NCBI RefSeq assembly: GCF_001908185.1
Contig: NZ_LGHM01000108.1
Location: 1-60,213, forward strand
DNA: 60,213 nt
Direction: 5' to 3'
Source of the DNA: Bradyrhizobium sp. AS23.2
GTDB lineage: Bacteria > Pseudomonadota > Alphaproteobacteria > Rhizobiales > Xanthobacteraceae
Position numbers and translations under genes: made by a program. The notes below the pieces were generated by a model. That model was given only the letters and a program-made list of their open reading frames with translations, did no database searches and had not been told where the DNA came from. Shown piece by piece: positions 27,272 to 36,207 of the stretch (its first letter is position 1; every line of letters begins with the position of its first letter).

Positions 27272-28366
27272 ATGAGCCTCCCCAAAGACGACGCCGCAGA
27301 GCTCTCGGCGCGCTGGACCGAGGGCGTGCTGCTCAAGCGCGACGTGTTCTCGACCGTCGAGCGCGGCCGCTTCCGCAGCGACAACGGCGAGGTCGACGCG
27401 GTCCTGCGCCGGCTCGACGAGGTGCCGTGGTGGTCCTTCCTCCTGGCGCGCCATCTGTTCGCCCGCGAAAAGCATGCGCTGGCGCTCGCCAAAGGTCTTA
27501 ACGTCGGCCCCGAGCTGCTTTGGGCCGGCCGTCGCGCGTTGGTTCGCGGCTTCGTGGACGGCGTTGCACTGCATCTGGCCAAGCCGCATGGCGACCTCGC
27601 CTATTTCCGCTCGGCCAAGGCGGCACTGCGCCGGCTACGTCGCGCCGGCATCTGCCACAACGATCTCGCCAAAGAGCAGAACTGGCTGGTGGGCCGCGAT
27701 GGGCGCGCCTACGTGACCGACTTCCAGCTCGCTGCCTGCTTTGCCCGCCGCGGCCGCCTCTATCGCATTCTTGCCTACGAAGACCTCCGGCATCTGCTCA
27801 AGCACAAGCGTTCCTATGCGCCCGATGCGCTGACGCCGCGCGAGCGCAAGATCCTGGCGAAGAAATCATTCGCGGCGAGCCTGTGGCTCGCCACCGGCAA
27901 GAAGGTCTACCGGGCGATCACGCGCGGCGTGTTCAACTTCACCGACCGCGAGGGCGGCGGCCGCAGGCTGGTCAACGACGCGCCGGTGCTGGCCGAGCTG
28001 ATCCGCAGGAACCCGGCCGTGCGCGACACCGCCATCGTCGCCTTCGCCGACCGCCGCTCCGGCGTCGGGCTCTATGCCTTCGTCGAAGCCGATCAGGCCG
28101 CGCTTGAAGGCCAGCTCCGCGACGAGCTTTCGGCTGCCAAGGGTCCGAAGCCGCCGGAGCACATCCAGGTCGTGCATGCGCTGCCGCGCGACACCACCGG
28201 CAAGCCGCGCACCGAGATCCTGCAACTGGTCGCCATGAACCAACTCGACCTGATCGAGCCCATGATGAAAAACGACCAGGATCGCGCCTTCCTCAAGGAC
28301 ATCCTGGAGCAGCGCAAGAACCTGCGCGACCGCTTCAATTTCGAGGCGGACCTGCCGACGAGCTAG
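27272..28366 (+). CDS. Kinase-like protein fused to an adenylate-forming lid domain
   Basis: This 364-residue protein has two parts. Residues 1 to about 215 resemble an atypical protein or lipopolysaccharide kinase of the RIO/WaaP group: the catalytic-loop-like HNDLAKEQN at 129-137 is followed by DFQLA at 150-154 in place of DFG. Residues 230-325 resemble the small C-terminal lid of AMP-forming synthetases, with AIVAFADRRSGVGLYAFVEA, PEHIQVVHALPRDTTGKPRTEIL and the lysine at 311. No large adenylation domain is present. It starts 7 bp after trmFO and is probably in the same operon. The real substrate is unknown. Confidence 0.72.
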   Translation: MSLPKDDAAELSARWTEGVLLKRDVFSTVERGRFRSDNGEVDAVLRRLDEVPWWSFLLARHLFAREKHALALAKGLNVGPELLWAGRRALVRGFVDGVALHLAKPHGDLAYFRSAKAALRRLRRAGICHNDLAKEQNWLVGRDGRAYVTDFQLAACFARRGRLYRILAYEDLRHLLKHKRSYAPDALTPRERKILAKKSFAASLWLATGKKVYRAITRGVFNFTDREGGGRRLVNDAPVLAELIRRNPAVRDTAIVAFADRRSGVGLYAFVEADQAALEGQLRDELSAAKGPKPPEHIQVVHALPRDTTGKPRTEILQLVAMNQLDLIEPMMKNDQDRAFLKDILEQRKNLRDRFNFEADLPTS

Positions 28367-28455
28367 CGCGGCCCGTGCCTTGAAGCGTCCACATTGGCGA
28401 TAGAGAAGCAGTCGGATAGTTCGGGCTTGGCGGGGTTATGGGCACTCGGGGGACC

Positions 28456-29010
28456 ATGATGCAACGTGCGGTTGGCGGCATGATCGCCGGCCTTCTGCTG
28501 CTCACGGTTGCGCCTGCAGCGGCCGAATCCCCGGCCGAGTTGATCTCCAGCTTCCGCCTCAAGCATGGCGAGGTCCGCGTCGTGCGCGATGCCACCCTCG
28601 ACCGCATTGCCATGGACCAGGCGCGCGCGATGGCAGCAAAGGACGATCTCAGTCACGACGCCCTCGGCCCGTTCAACCGGCGCGTCGCACCGGCCGGCGC
28701 GGGCCGCGCCGCCGAGAACATCGCCTACGGTTACGACAATTTCGAGAAGACGCTCGGCCAGTGGATCGACTCCTCCGGGCACCGCAGGAACCTGCTGCTG
28801 CACAACGCATCCCGCGTCGGAATCGCGAGCGCCAAAAACACCAGCGGCAAGCGCACCTATTGGGCCATGGTGATCGCTGGCGATTACGAACCGAAGGGCA
28901 AGGGCAAGAAAGACAAGGAGCCGCTGGTTGCCGTGAAGCGCGAGACCGCGCCTGCAAGCAAGCCCAAATCCAGCGGCTGCCACATCAAGCTGCTCAGCCT
29001 CTGCATCTAG
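28456..29010 (+). CDS. Secreted CAP (SCP/PR-1) domain protein
   Basis: From the ATG at 28456, preceded by GGGGGA, the product is 184 residues. Another ATG at 28438 is possible. The signal peptide ends near APAAAES, and the CAP domain follows (SFRLKHGEVRVVRDATLDRIAMDQARAMA, then AENIAYGYDNFEKTLGQWIDSSGHRRNLL). The conserved Glu/His cluster of the fold is kept. The tail is lysine-rich (KGKGKKDKEP). Extracellular or periplasmic location is predicted; the role is unknown. The TAG stop codon lies in the start of a dispersed repeat. Confidence 0.85.
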   Translation: MMQRAVGGMIAGLLLLTVAPAAAESPAELISSFRLKHGEVRVVRDATLDRIAMDQARAMAAKDDLSHDALGPFNRRVAPAGAGRAAENIAYGYDNFEKTLGQWIDSSGHRRNLLLHNASRVGIASAKNTSGKRTYWAMVIAGDYEPKGKGKKDKEPLVAVKRETAPASKPKSSGCHIKLLSLCI

Positions 29011-29112
29011 AGCGTTTTCGAGCGAAGTGGATACCGGTTCGCGTAAAGAAAACGCGTCAAAACAATAATCTAGAGCCCCGTTCCGATTCCATCGGAACGG
29101 AAATGGCTCTAG
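29008..29112. repeat. Dispersed 105-bp repeat, copy 1
   Basis: The element runs from TAGAGCGTTTTCG to GGCTCTAG. It includes GAAGTGGATACCGGTTCGCG, AAAGAAAACGCG and a GTTCCGATTCCATCGGAAC hairpin. The same sequence, inverted and nearly identical, occurs at 40667-40772. Here its first TAG is the stop codon of the CAP gene. Confidence 0.85.
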
Positions 29113-29124
29113 GGCGAGACGATA

Positions 29125-29598
29125 TCAGCCACGACGCGCCGCCTCGATCGCGGCAATGTCGATCTTCGTCATCCCCATCATCGCCTCGAATGCGCGCTTG
29201 GCTTCCGTGCCGCCGGCCGCCAGCGCCTCGGTCAGCACGCGCGGCGTGATCTGCCAGGAAATACCCCATCTGTCCTTGCACCAGCCGCAGGCGCTCTCCT
29301 GCCCGCCATTGCCAACAATGGCGTTCCAATAGCGGTCGGTCTCCTCCTGGTCGTCGGTGGCGATCTGGAATGAGAAGGACTCGTTGTGGCTGAACACGGG
29401 ACCACCGTTGAGGCCGAGACAGGCAACGCCAGCAACCGTGAATTCGACGGTGAGCACGTCGCCGGCCTTGCCTGATGGGTAGTCGCTGGGCGCGCGGTGG
29501 ACGGCGCTCACTGCGCTGTCGGGGAACGTCTCGGCATAGAAACGGGCAGCCGCCTCGGCGTCCTTGTTGTACCAGAGGCAAATCGTGTTCTTCGCCAT
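29125..29598 (-). CDS. VOC-family protein (PhnB-like)
   Basis: This 157-residue protein of the vicinal-oxygen-chelate fold resembles PhnB and 3-demethylubiquinone methyltransferase-like proteins. The start MAKNTICLWYNKDAEAAARFYAETFPDS, the FTVAGVACLGLNGGP strand, and DDQEETDRYWNAIVGNGGQESACGWCKDRWGISWQI are characteristic. The reaction cannot be assigned. It stands alone, divergent from the aminotransferase gene. Confidence 0.88.
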   Translation of the reverse strand: MAKNTICLWYNKDAEAAARFYAETFPDSAVSAVHRAPSDYPSGKAGDVLTVEFTVAGVACLGLNGGPVFSHNESFSFQIATDDQEETDRYWNAIVGNGGQESACGWCKDRWGISWQITPRVLTEALAAGGTEAKRAFEAMMGMTKIDIAAIEAARRG

Positions 29599-29736
29599 TG
29601 CGGGTCCTTTCGGTTCCGGGCCAAATCGCGCTCTCTATCAGCATAGGCACCCGGATCGGCATGCTCCAGTTTGCCTGATCTTGCTCGCGTGCGTCATTGT
29701 GGCTACCTCAGGGAACCCGATGGCAGAGGATCTCAC

Positions 29737-30915
29737 GTGATCGACATCGACCGCATACGTGCCGACACGCCGGCCGCACGGCGGCTCGCCTATCTCCACA
29801 ACGCGGGCGCGGCGCTCATGCCGGCGCCCGTTGTCGCGGCGATGAAGCGGCATATCGATCTGGAGAGCGAGATCGGCGGTTATGCTGCCGCCGACCGCGA
29901 GGCCGATCGGCTTGAAGCGGTCTACGGCTCCGTCGCCCGTCTGTTGAATGCCGCAACTGACGAGATCGCCCTCATGGAGAATGCGACCGTTGCCTGGCAG
30001 ATGGCCTTCTACGCGCTTCCGTTTCGCAAGGGCGATCGGATCCTGACGGCCGAGGCGGAATACGCCGCAAACTATGTCGCCTTTCTTCAGGTCGCCAAGC
30101 GTACGGGCGTGATCATCGACGTGGTGCCCAGCGATACCAGCGGCGAGCTCGATGTCCACGCGCTCGAGCGCATGATCGATGCGCGCGTGAAGCTGATCGC
30201 GATCACCTGGGTTCCGACCAACGGCGGCCTCGTCAATCCCGCGGCAGCCGTCGGCAAGATCGCACGAGCACGGGGCATTCCCTATCTGCTCGATGCGTGC
30301 CAGGCGGTCGGCCAGATAGCGGTCGACGTCGAAGCCATCGGCTGTGACATGCTGTCTGCGACCGGCCGCAAGTTCCTGCGCGGCCCGCGCGGCACCGGCT
30401 TTCTCTACGTCCGCCGGGCGTTGCTGCAACAACTCGAGCCGCCCATGATCGACCACTTCGCGGCCCCCTGGGTCTCGCGAGATGAATATCGACTCCGCGA
30501 CGACGCCCGCCGCTTCGAGACCTGGGAGAACAACTACGCGGCCCGGCTGGGGCTGGGCGCTTCTGTCGACTATGCTCTTGAGATCGGCCTTGCCCCTATC
30601 GAGCAGCGTGGCCACATGCTTGCGGACCGCCTCCGCAATGGCCTCGCTTCCATTCGCAGCATTACCATTCGCGACCTCGGCCGCACGCCGGGCGCCATCG
30701 TTAGCTTCACAATGAAGGGATATGAGGCGGACGGTATTGTCAGCAGTGCCGCTGCCGCCGGTATTGCGATCGGCGTGTCACATCCGTCGAGCACCCGCAT
30801 CGATGCCGAACTCCGCTCGCTGCCGCCGGTCGTGCGTGCATCCCCACATTACTACAATACGGAAGCCGAGATCGACCGGCTGATCGACCACCTCGCAAGC
30901 CTAGCGCAGCGCTAA
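29737..30915 (+). CDS. Class V aminotransferase-like PLP enzyme
   Basis: From the GTG at 29737, preceded by an AGAGGA site, the product is 392 residues. A longer start at 29671 is not supported by homology. The fold type I features are clear: LLDACQAVGQIAVDVEAIGCDMLSATGRKFLRGPRGTGFLYV, with the PLP lysine in GRKF, and an N-terminal FYALPF region. Relatives include cysteine desulfurase-like and isopenicillin-N epimerase-like enzymes, but the substrate is unknown. It is separated from the adjacent threonine deaminase gene by 16 bp and runs convergent with it. Confidence 0.85.
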   Translation: MIDIDRIRADTPAARRLAYLHNAGAALMPAPVVAAMKRHIDLESEIGGYAAADREADRLEAVYGSVARLLNAATDEIALMENATVAWQMAFYALPFRKGDRILTAEAEYAANYVAFLQVAKRTGVIIDVVPSDTSGELDVHALERMIDARVKLIAITWVPTNGGLVNPAAAVGKIARARGIPYLLDACQAVGQIAVDVEAIGCDMLSATGRKFLRGPRGTGFLYVRRALLQQLEPPMIDHFAAPWVSRDEYRLRDDARRFETWENNYAARLGLGASVDYALEIGLAPIEQRGHMLADRLRNGLASIRSITIRDLGRTPGAIVSFTMKGYEADGIVSSAAAAGIAIGVSHPSSTRIDAELRSLPPVVRASPHYYNTEAEIDRLIDHLASLAQR

Positions 30916-30931
30916 CGTGGTGCGCGTCCGC

Positions 30932-32176
30932 TCACGTGCAGCGCGCGCTCAATCCGGATGCCCCGAGCCTGGCCATGACCTCCTCGAGATGCGCGCTGTC
31001 GCGGGTCTCGATGACGAGCTGCAGCAGCGTCGCCTTGGCCGGCAGGTCGGAGAAGGTGCGCTGATGCGAGACTTCGATGATGTTGGCGCCGGCTTCAGCC
31101 AGAAGCGCGGCCACGGCAGCGAGCTGGCCCGGCCGGTCCGGGATATCGAGCGACAGCTGGGTCAGCCGCCCCTCGCGCGCCAGCTCGCGGGTGAGCACCG
31201 AGGCAATCAGCCTTGTATCGATATTGCCGCCGCTTAGCACCAGGCCAACCTTCTGGCCCGCGAAGCGGGACGGATCGGACATCAGCGCGGCAAGGCCGGC
31301 GGCGCCGGCGCCCTCGACGACAGTCTTCTCGATCGAGATCAGGGTCGCAACCGCGCGCTCGAGCTCGGCTTCGTTCACGAGCGCGATGTCGTCGACGAGA
31401 CGGCGGACGATCTCGGTGGTGATCTTGCCTGGTGATTTGACCGCGATGCCTTCGGCCAGCGTATCGCCGCGCGCCGGCAGATTGCTGTCGTGGATGGCGT
31501 TGTACATCGAGGGATAGAGCCAGGCCTCGACGCCCAATATCCGCAGCGACGGCTTGAGCGACTTAGCGGCAATGGCAATGCCGCTGATCAGTCCGCCGCC
31601 ACCGATCGGGACGACCAGGGTGTCGAGCTCCGGCACAGATTTGAGCATTTCCAGCCCGATAGTGCCCTGCCCCGCGATCACAAGCGGATCGTCATAAGGA
31701 TGGACAAAGATCATGCCGCGGGCTTCGCCGTGGCTTCGTGCAAACGCGGCCGCCTCCTCCAGCGTCGCGCCGGTGACCACCACCTCGGCACCGTGGTGCT
31801 TCGTGTTCTCGACCTTCACCATCGGCGTGCCGACCGGCATCACGATGGTCGCGGGAATGCCGAGCCGCTTGGCGTGATAGGCGACGCCCTGCGCGTGGTT
31901 TCCCGCCGACATCGCGATGACGCCGCGCGCGCGTTCCTTCTCTGTGAGCGCGGTGAGCCGGTTGAGCGCGCCGCGCTCCTTGAACGAGGAGGTGAACTGG
32001 AGGTTCTCGAACTTCAGCCAGATGTCGCAGCCGCAGATATTGCTCAGCGTACGACTGTAGCTGCAGGGCGTCTCGACGACGGCGCCCCGGACGGTCTCGG
32101 CGGCAGCATGAATGTCGGCCGGCGCGACCGGAAAGCCACTCAGATCGGACGACGTGCTTTGGGACAACTCAGCCAT
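30932..32176 (-). CDS. ilvA: Threonine ammonia-lyase (threonine deaminase)
   Basis: This enzyme converts threonine to 2-oxobutyrate, the first step of isoleucine synthesis. From the ATG at 32176 the product is 414 residues. The PLP lysine is in SSFKERGALNRL, the phosphate loop is GGGGLISG, and the C-terminal ACT domain begins at about residue 335 (LSLDIPDRPGQLAAVAALLAEAGANI). The short length and single ACT domain fit the TdcB/IlvA class with simple effector control. ilvD, another enzyme of the pathway, lies at the far end of the window. Confidence 0.92.
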   Translation of the reverse strand: MAELSQSTSSDLSGFPVAPADIHAAAETVRGAVVETPCSYSRTLSNICGCDIWLKFENLQFTSSFKERGALNRLTALTEKERARGVIAMSAGNHAQGVAYHAKRLGIPATIVMPVGTPMVKVENTKHHGAEVVVTGATLEEAAAFARSHGEARGMIFVHPYDDPLVIAGQGTIGLEMLKSVPELDTLVVPIGGGGLISGIAIAAKSLKPSLRILGVEAWLYPSMYNAIHDSNLPARGDTLAEGIAVKSPGKITTEIVRRLVDDIALVNEAELERAVATLISIEKTVVEGAGAAGLAALMSDPSRFAGQKVGLVLSGGNIDTRLIASVLTRELAREGRLTQLSLDIPDRPGQLAAVAALLAEAGANIIEVSHQRTFSDLPAKATLLQLVIETRDSAHLEEVMARLGASGLSARCT

Positions 32177-32221
32177 GGGACAGCATAGAGCATTTGGCAG
32201 GTCGAGGCGATAAGCCAACCT

Positions 32222-33085
32222 CTATTTGGTAAATTCCCGCGATCGTGAAGCCCGCCACAGCGTCCACAGCGTGCGCAGCCGCGACGATGGCTGCGGCGTG
32301 AACGGATTGCGTCCCGGCCGCGACAGGCGCTTGATGTCGGCCCGCACCTGGCTCAGCGGCAGGAACGCTGGACGCACTGATGCCGGCACCTCCGCCAGCA
32401 GCGACAAGGCCGTGGTCAAATGCTGCTCGGCTTCGCCTGTGAGCTGTTCCAGCACCGCATGCAGATTGGGCGTCTCCTTGCCGGCGAACACGTCCTCCAT
32501 GCCGCAGCCATGGCTCGTCAGCAGTTGCTGCGGCACGAACAGCTGCCGGTGCGCGGCATCGCGCGGCAGGTTCGCGATGATCTGCGCCATGCCCTGGGCC
32601 AGCCCGGCATGCCGCGCGAGATGCTCGGCTGCTTCCGAGGGTGGCGCCATGATCCGCGCCGCGAGGGCGAACAACGCCGAACAGGTCGCGGCCAGATAGC
32701 CTTCCAGCGCCGTCAGCGTCGGCATCGGGTCGTTGTAGAGATCGAACTGATGCTCGTCGGCGAGCAGCGACAGCGGCTCGACCGGCAGATCGAAATCGCC
32801 GATCGCACGCAGGAGCTCCGCCGCGACCGGATTGCCCTCGGCGCTGCCATGGACATGGCCCGACAGCATGTCGGTCCACCATTGCAGGCGGATTTCCCCG
32901 GGCAAGGGCTGGCTCACCTGGTCGCGGACGCGGACGATCTCGACATTGAAGGCATAGAGCGCCAGCAGCGCGCGGCGCTCGGCGGCGGGAGCGAATAGCG
33001 TTGCGACATAGCGCGGAAAGTCATGGCTGCGCACCAGATCGGCGCAGAAGGCAACCGAATCGGGCGGCGGCGCGGCGCTGCTCAT
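32222..33085 (-). CDS. Squalene/phytoene synthase-like protein (NDUFAF6-type)
   Basis: From the ATG at 33085 the product is 287 residues of the squalene/phytoene synthase fold, but the aspartate-rich motifs are weakened: DQVSQPLPGEIRLQWWTDML replaces the first DxxxD pattern and RDAAHRQLFVPQQLL stands in the second region. This group includes the mitochondrial complex I assembly factor NDUFAF6. The start overlaps the stop of the preceding Mth938-like gene in an ATGA, showing a tight operon with the secDF genes. A structural or assembly role is more likely than terpene synthesis; this is inference. Confidence 0.8.
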   Translation of the reverse strand: MSSAAPPPDSVAFCADLVRSHDFPRYVATLFAPAAERRALLALYAFNVEIVRVRDQVSQPLPGEIRLQWWTDMLSGHVHGSAEGNPVAAELLRAIGDFDLPVEPLSLLADEHQFDLYNDPMPTLTALEGYLAATCSALFALAARIMAPPSEAAEHLARHAGLAQGMAQIIANLPRDAAHRQLFVPQQLLTSHGCGMEDVFAGKETPNLHAVLEQLTGEAEQHLTTALSLLAEVPASVRPAFLPLSQVRADIKRLSRPGRNPFTPQPSSRLRTLWTLWRASRSREFTK

Positions 33086-33465
33086 GGCACGGCAATCAGC
33101 GCGGCCGCAACGCGGCGCCGTTCGCCGATCATGATGTTGTAGGTGCGCACGGCGGGGCCGGTCTGCATCGTGTCCAGAACCACCCTCACCGCCTTCAGCG
33201 CCTGGCGCAGTTCCGGCGGCGGCAGCCAGACGCCGGTTCCGGTGCCGACCAGGAGCGTGTCGATGCTGTTGGCGGCCGCGAAGACCCGATCCAGCGAATA
33301 GCGGTCGATCTCGGTGGGATCTGTCACGTCCCACGCCCAGATTGCGTCAGGCAGACAGAGCAGCGATCCCCGATGCGACATGCCGGCAAAAGCGAAGCCG
33401 CCCTTGCCATAGGCATCGATCGGCGCCGAGCGCGGGAAATGCGGTGCGTTGGGATCGCCGGCCAT
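33082..33465 (-). CDS. Mth938-like domain protein (NDUFAF3-type)
   Basis: This 127-residue protein of the COG3737/DUF498 family has IDAYGKGGFAFAGMSHRGSLLCLP, LLVGTGTGVWLPPPELRQAL and the C-terminal RTYNIMIGERRRVAAALIAV. Mitochondrial relatives (NDUFAF3) help assemble respiratory complex I. It lies between secF (60-bp gap) and the NDUFAF6-type gene, with which it overlaps by four bases. Linkage to SecDF genes is conserved in alphaproteobacteria as I recall, and suggests a role in membrane-complex assembly. Confidence 0.88.
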   Translation of the reverse strand: MAGDPNAPHFPRSAPIDAYGKGGFAFAGMSHRGSLLCLPDAIWAWDVTDPTEIDRYSLDRVFAAANSIDTLLVGTGTGVWLPPPELRQALKAVRVVLDTMQTGPAVRTYNIMIGERRRVAAALIAVP

Positions 33466-33525
33466 GAGCTTGGTCCGAATAGGCTTACTGCCCTCGCAAA
33501 CTCGTGCGAGGGCATAGGGTTCGGA

Positions 33526-34545
33526 TCATGCCTTGTTTTTCTTCGCCGGCGTAGCCGTATCGGGCGCATCTTCACGATGCTCGCCGACGCCGAGGTAGAT
33601 CAGGATCGGAGCCGCGATGAAGATCGAGGTGTAGGTACCGACCAGCACCACGCCGAACATCATCACCGCGGTGAAGCTGTGGATGGCATGACCGCCGAAC
33701 AGGAGCAGAGCCAGCAGCGCCAACGTCACGGTGAAGTGGGTGATGATCGAACGCGACAGCGTCGAGTTGATCGACTCGTTGAGAAGCTGCGGCATCGGCA
33801 TCTTCTTGTAGCGCCGCAGCATTTCACGGATGCGGTCGTAGATGACGACGGTGTCGTTGAGCGAGTAGCCGAGAATGGTCAGAAGCGCGGCGATGCTGGT
33901 CAGGTCGAAATCGACCTGGCTGATCGACATGAAGCCGATCGTCAGCACGATGTCGTGCACGTTGGCGATCATGGCGCCTAACGCGAACTGCCACTCGAAG
34001 CGGAACCAGAGATAGACCAGGATCGAAACGATCGCGAGCATCAGGCCGAGCATGCCGTAGGCCAGCAGCTCGCCCGAGACGCGCGGACCGACCACTTCGA
34101 CGCGGCGGTATTCGACGGAATCGCCGAGCGCGGTGCGGACCTTCTGCACGGCTGCCTGCTGGGCAGCGTCGCCGCCCGGCTGCTCCGCGACACGAATCAG
34201 GACGTTCTCGGGGCCGCCGAACTGCTGCAGCTGGACCTCGCCAAGCCCCAAGGCGTCGAGCGTGGTGCGCATCGCCGCTATGTCGGCATGGCCGGACTTC
34301 GCCTGCACCTCGAGCAGCGTGCCGCCGCGGAAGTCGATGCCGAAATTCAGGCCGTGGGTGAAGAACAACGTGATCGCGACGATCGACAGCGCGGCCGAAA
34401 TCGGGAAACTGATGCGGCGGAAGCGCGTGAAGTCGAAATGCGTGTTGTCAGGAACGATCCGCAGCGACGGCAGCAGACCGAGCGCCGCAACCACGGTGAG
34501 AATGGCAATGAGGATGCCAAGCCCGATGAGAACGTAGTGAGTCAC
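33526..34545 (-). CDS. secF: Protein translocase subunit SecF
   Basis: SecF, with SecD, uses the proton gradient to pull secreted proteins through SecYEG. The 339-residue product has six predicted helices, the first near residues 45-68, and the conserved FGIDFRGGTLLEV in the first periplasmic domain. The transmembrane RND-type signature GYSLNDTVVIYDRIRE lies near residue 240. It starts 10 bp after the end of secD and shares the yajC-secD-secF order. Confidence 0.97.
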   Translation of the reverse strand: MTHYVLIGLGILIAILTVVAALGLLPSLRIVPDNTHFDFTRFRRISFPISAALSIVAITLFFTHGLNFGIDFRGGTLLEVQAKSGHADIAAMRTTLDALGLGEVQLQQFGGPENVLIRVAEQPGGDAAQQAAVQKVRTALGDSVEYRRVEVVGPRVSGELLAYGMLGLMLAIVSILVYLWFRFEWQFALGAMIANVHDIVLTIGFMSISQVDFDLTSIAALLTILGYSLNDTVVIYDRIREMLRRYKKMPMPQLLNESINSTLSRSIITHFTVTLALLALLLFGGHAIHSFTAVMMFGVVLVGTYTSIFIAAPILIYLGVGEHREDAPDTATPAKKNKA

Positions 34546-34555
34546 GATCAGGCTC

Positions 34556-36160
34556 CTAGATCGGCACGCTCTGCGGCCGCTTCCACCGCACCCACCAGGC
34601 CACGATCAGCCGGGTCAGCGTGAAGGCGGTGAACACCGTGGTGATGATGCCTATACCGAGCGTCACGGCAAAGCCGCGCACCGGGCCGGTGCCGATGTAG
34701 AACAGCACCGCGGCGGCAATGAAGGTGGTGATGTTGGAATCGAGAATGGTCGCAAGCGCCCGCTTGAAACCGGCGTCGATCGCCGAGATCGCGTTGCGGC
34801 CGCCGCGCAGCTCCTCGCGGATGCGCTCGTAGATCAGCACGTTGGAATCGACCGCGATGCCGACGGTGAGCACGATGCCGGCGATGCCGGGCAGCGTCAG
34901 CGTGGCGTTGAGCAGCGATAGCAGGCCGAAGATCATGGCGACGTTGATGGCCACCGCGATGTTGGCGAACACGCCGAACAGCCGGTAGGTCAGCAGCATG
35001 AACACGATGACGAGGATCGAGCCGACGTAAGCCGCGAGCTCGCCCTTCTCGATCGAGTCCTGGCCGAGGCCCGGACCGACTGTGCGCTCCTCAACCACGG
35101 TCAGCGGCGCCGGCAGCGCGCCGGCGCGCAAGAGGATCGCGAGATCGTTCGCCGATTGCACGGTGAAATTACCGGAGATCTGGCCCTGCCCGCCGGTGAT
35201 CGGCTCGCGGATGACGGGCGCCGAGATCACCTTGTTGTCGAGAACGATCGCAAACGGCAGCCCCACGTTCTCCTGGGTGGCCTGCGAGAATTTGCGCGCG
35301 CCCGAGGTATTGAACTTGAAGCTGACGACGGGCTCACCCGTGCGCTGGTCGAAGCTCGCCTGGGCATCGGTCAGATCGCCGCCGGCGACCAGCACCTGCT
35401 TCTTGACGACATAGGGAACCGGTGGCGGCGACGCGCTCATCAACAGTTCGGATTCCGGCGGCAACCTTCCCTGCTGCGCCTGATCCGGCGGCACGGACGT
35501 GTCGACCATGCGGAATTCCATCTTCGCGGTCTTGCCCAGCAATTCCTTGAGGCGGGTCGGGTCCTGAAGACCCGGCACCTGCACCAGGATGCGGTCGTTG
35601 CCCTGGCGCTGGATGACAGGCTCGACGGTGCCGAGCTCGTTGACGCGGCGTTCGACGATCTGGATCGACTGCTCGATGGTTTTGCGAAGGCGGTCGAGCA
35701 TCGCGGCCTGCGAGATGCTCAGGCGGATCACCCCGCCACCGCCATCGGTCACCTCAAGGTCGCGCTGACCGCTGGATCCCATCAATCCGCCCAGCGGCTG
35801 GGACAGCTCGCGCAGCTTGGCGAGCGCGGGCTGCACGTCGGATTCCTTGGTGATACGGACCTCGGCCGCGTCGTTGCGCACGGTGACGCCGCCGGTGAAG
35901 CCGATCTTGGCGTCGCGCAGCGTCCGGCGAACGTCGTCGCGGACCTGGTCGAGCCTCTCCTTCTTCACATAGTTGGAGTCGACCTCGAGCAGCAGATAGG
36001 AGCCGCCCTGAAGGTCGAGGCCAAGCACGAGCCGACGCTGCGCCCAGGCGGGCCAGGTCTTGACCTGCGCCTCGGGGAAGAAGTTCGGGACCGCGCAGAG
36101 GCACACGATCAGCGCCGTCAGGATAATCCCCAGCGCCCTCCACCGCGTGAAATACAACAT
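34556..36160 (-). CDS. secD: Protein translocase subunit SecD
   Basis: SecD forms a complex with SecF and YajC that completes translocation at the periplasmic face. The 534-residue product has a first helix at about residues 5-25, then GLDLQGGSYLLLEVD, a large periplasmic domain (P1), and the C-terminal five-helix bundle with GIAVDSNVLIYERIREEL near residue 440. The length is within the normal range. Gene order yajC-secD-secF is conserved. Confidence 0.97.
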   Translation of the reverse strand: MLYFTRWRALGIILTALIVCLCAVPNFFPEAQVKTWPAWAQRRLVLGLDLQGGSYLLLEVDSNYVKKERLDQVRDDVRRTLRDAKIGFTGGVTVRNDAAEVRITKESDVQPALAKLRELSQPLGGLMGSSGQRDLEVTDGGGGVIRLSISQAAMLDRLRKTIEQSIQIVERRVNELGTVEPVIQRQGNDRILVQVPGLQDPTRLKELLGKTAKMEFRMVDTSVPPDQAQQGRLPPESELLMSASPPPVPYVVKKQVLVAGGDLTDAQASFDQRTGEPVVSFKFNTSGARKFSQATQENVGLPFAIVLDNKVISAPVIREPITGGQGQISGNFTVQSANDLAILLRAGALPAPLTVVEERTVGPGLGQDSIEKGELAAYVGSILVIVFMLLTYRLFGVFANIAVAINVAMIFGLLSLLNATLTLPGIAGIVLTVGIAVDSNVLIYERIREELRGGRNAISAIDAGFKRALATILDSNITTFIAAAVLFYIGTGPVRGFAVTLGIGIITTVFTAFTLTRLIVAWWVRWKRPQSVPI

Positions 36161-36207
36161 CGACTGGACCTGTCAGATCAGGAGACTTGAGATGCCTGCG
36201 CGAGCGA

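Noticed and set aside
25702..27582. A 626-codon open frame on the minus strand, antisense to trmFO and the kinase-like gene
   Set aside because: It is Arg/Ser-rich and overlaps two recognisable genes on the opposite strand. Its openness is explained by high GC content.
32222..33085. A terpene (carotenoid or hopanoid) biosynthesis role for the squalene/phytoene synthase-like gene
   Set aside because: Catalytic aspartate motifs look weakened, and it lies in an operon with secDF and an NDUFAF3-like gene rather than with terpene genes.
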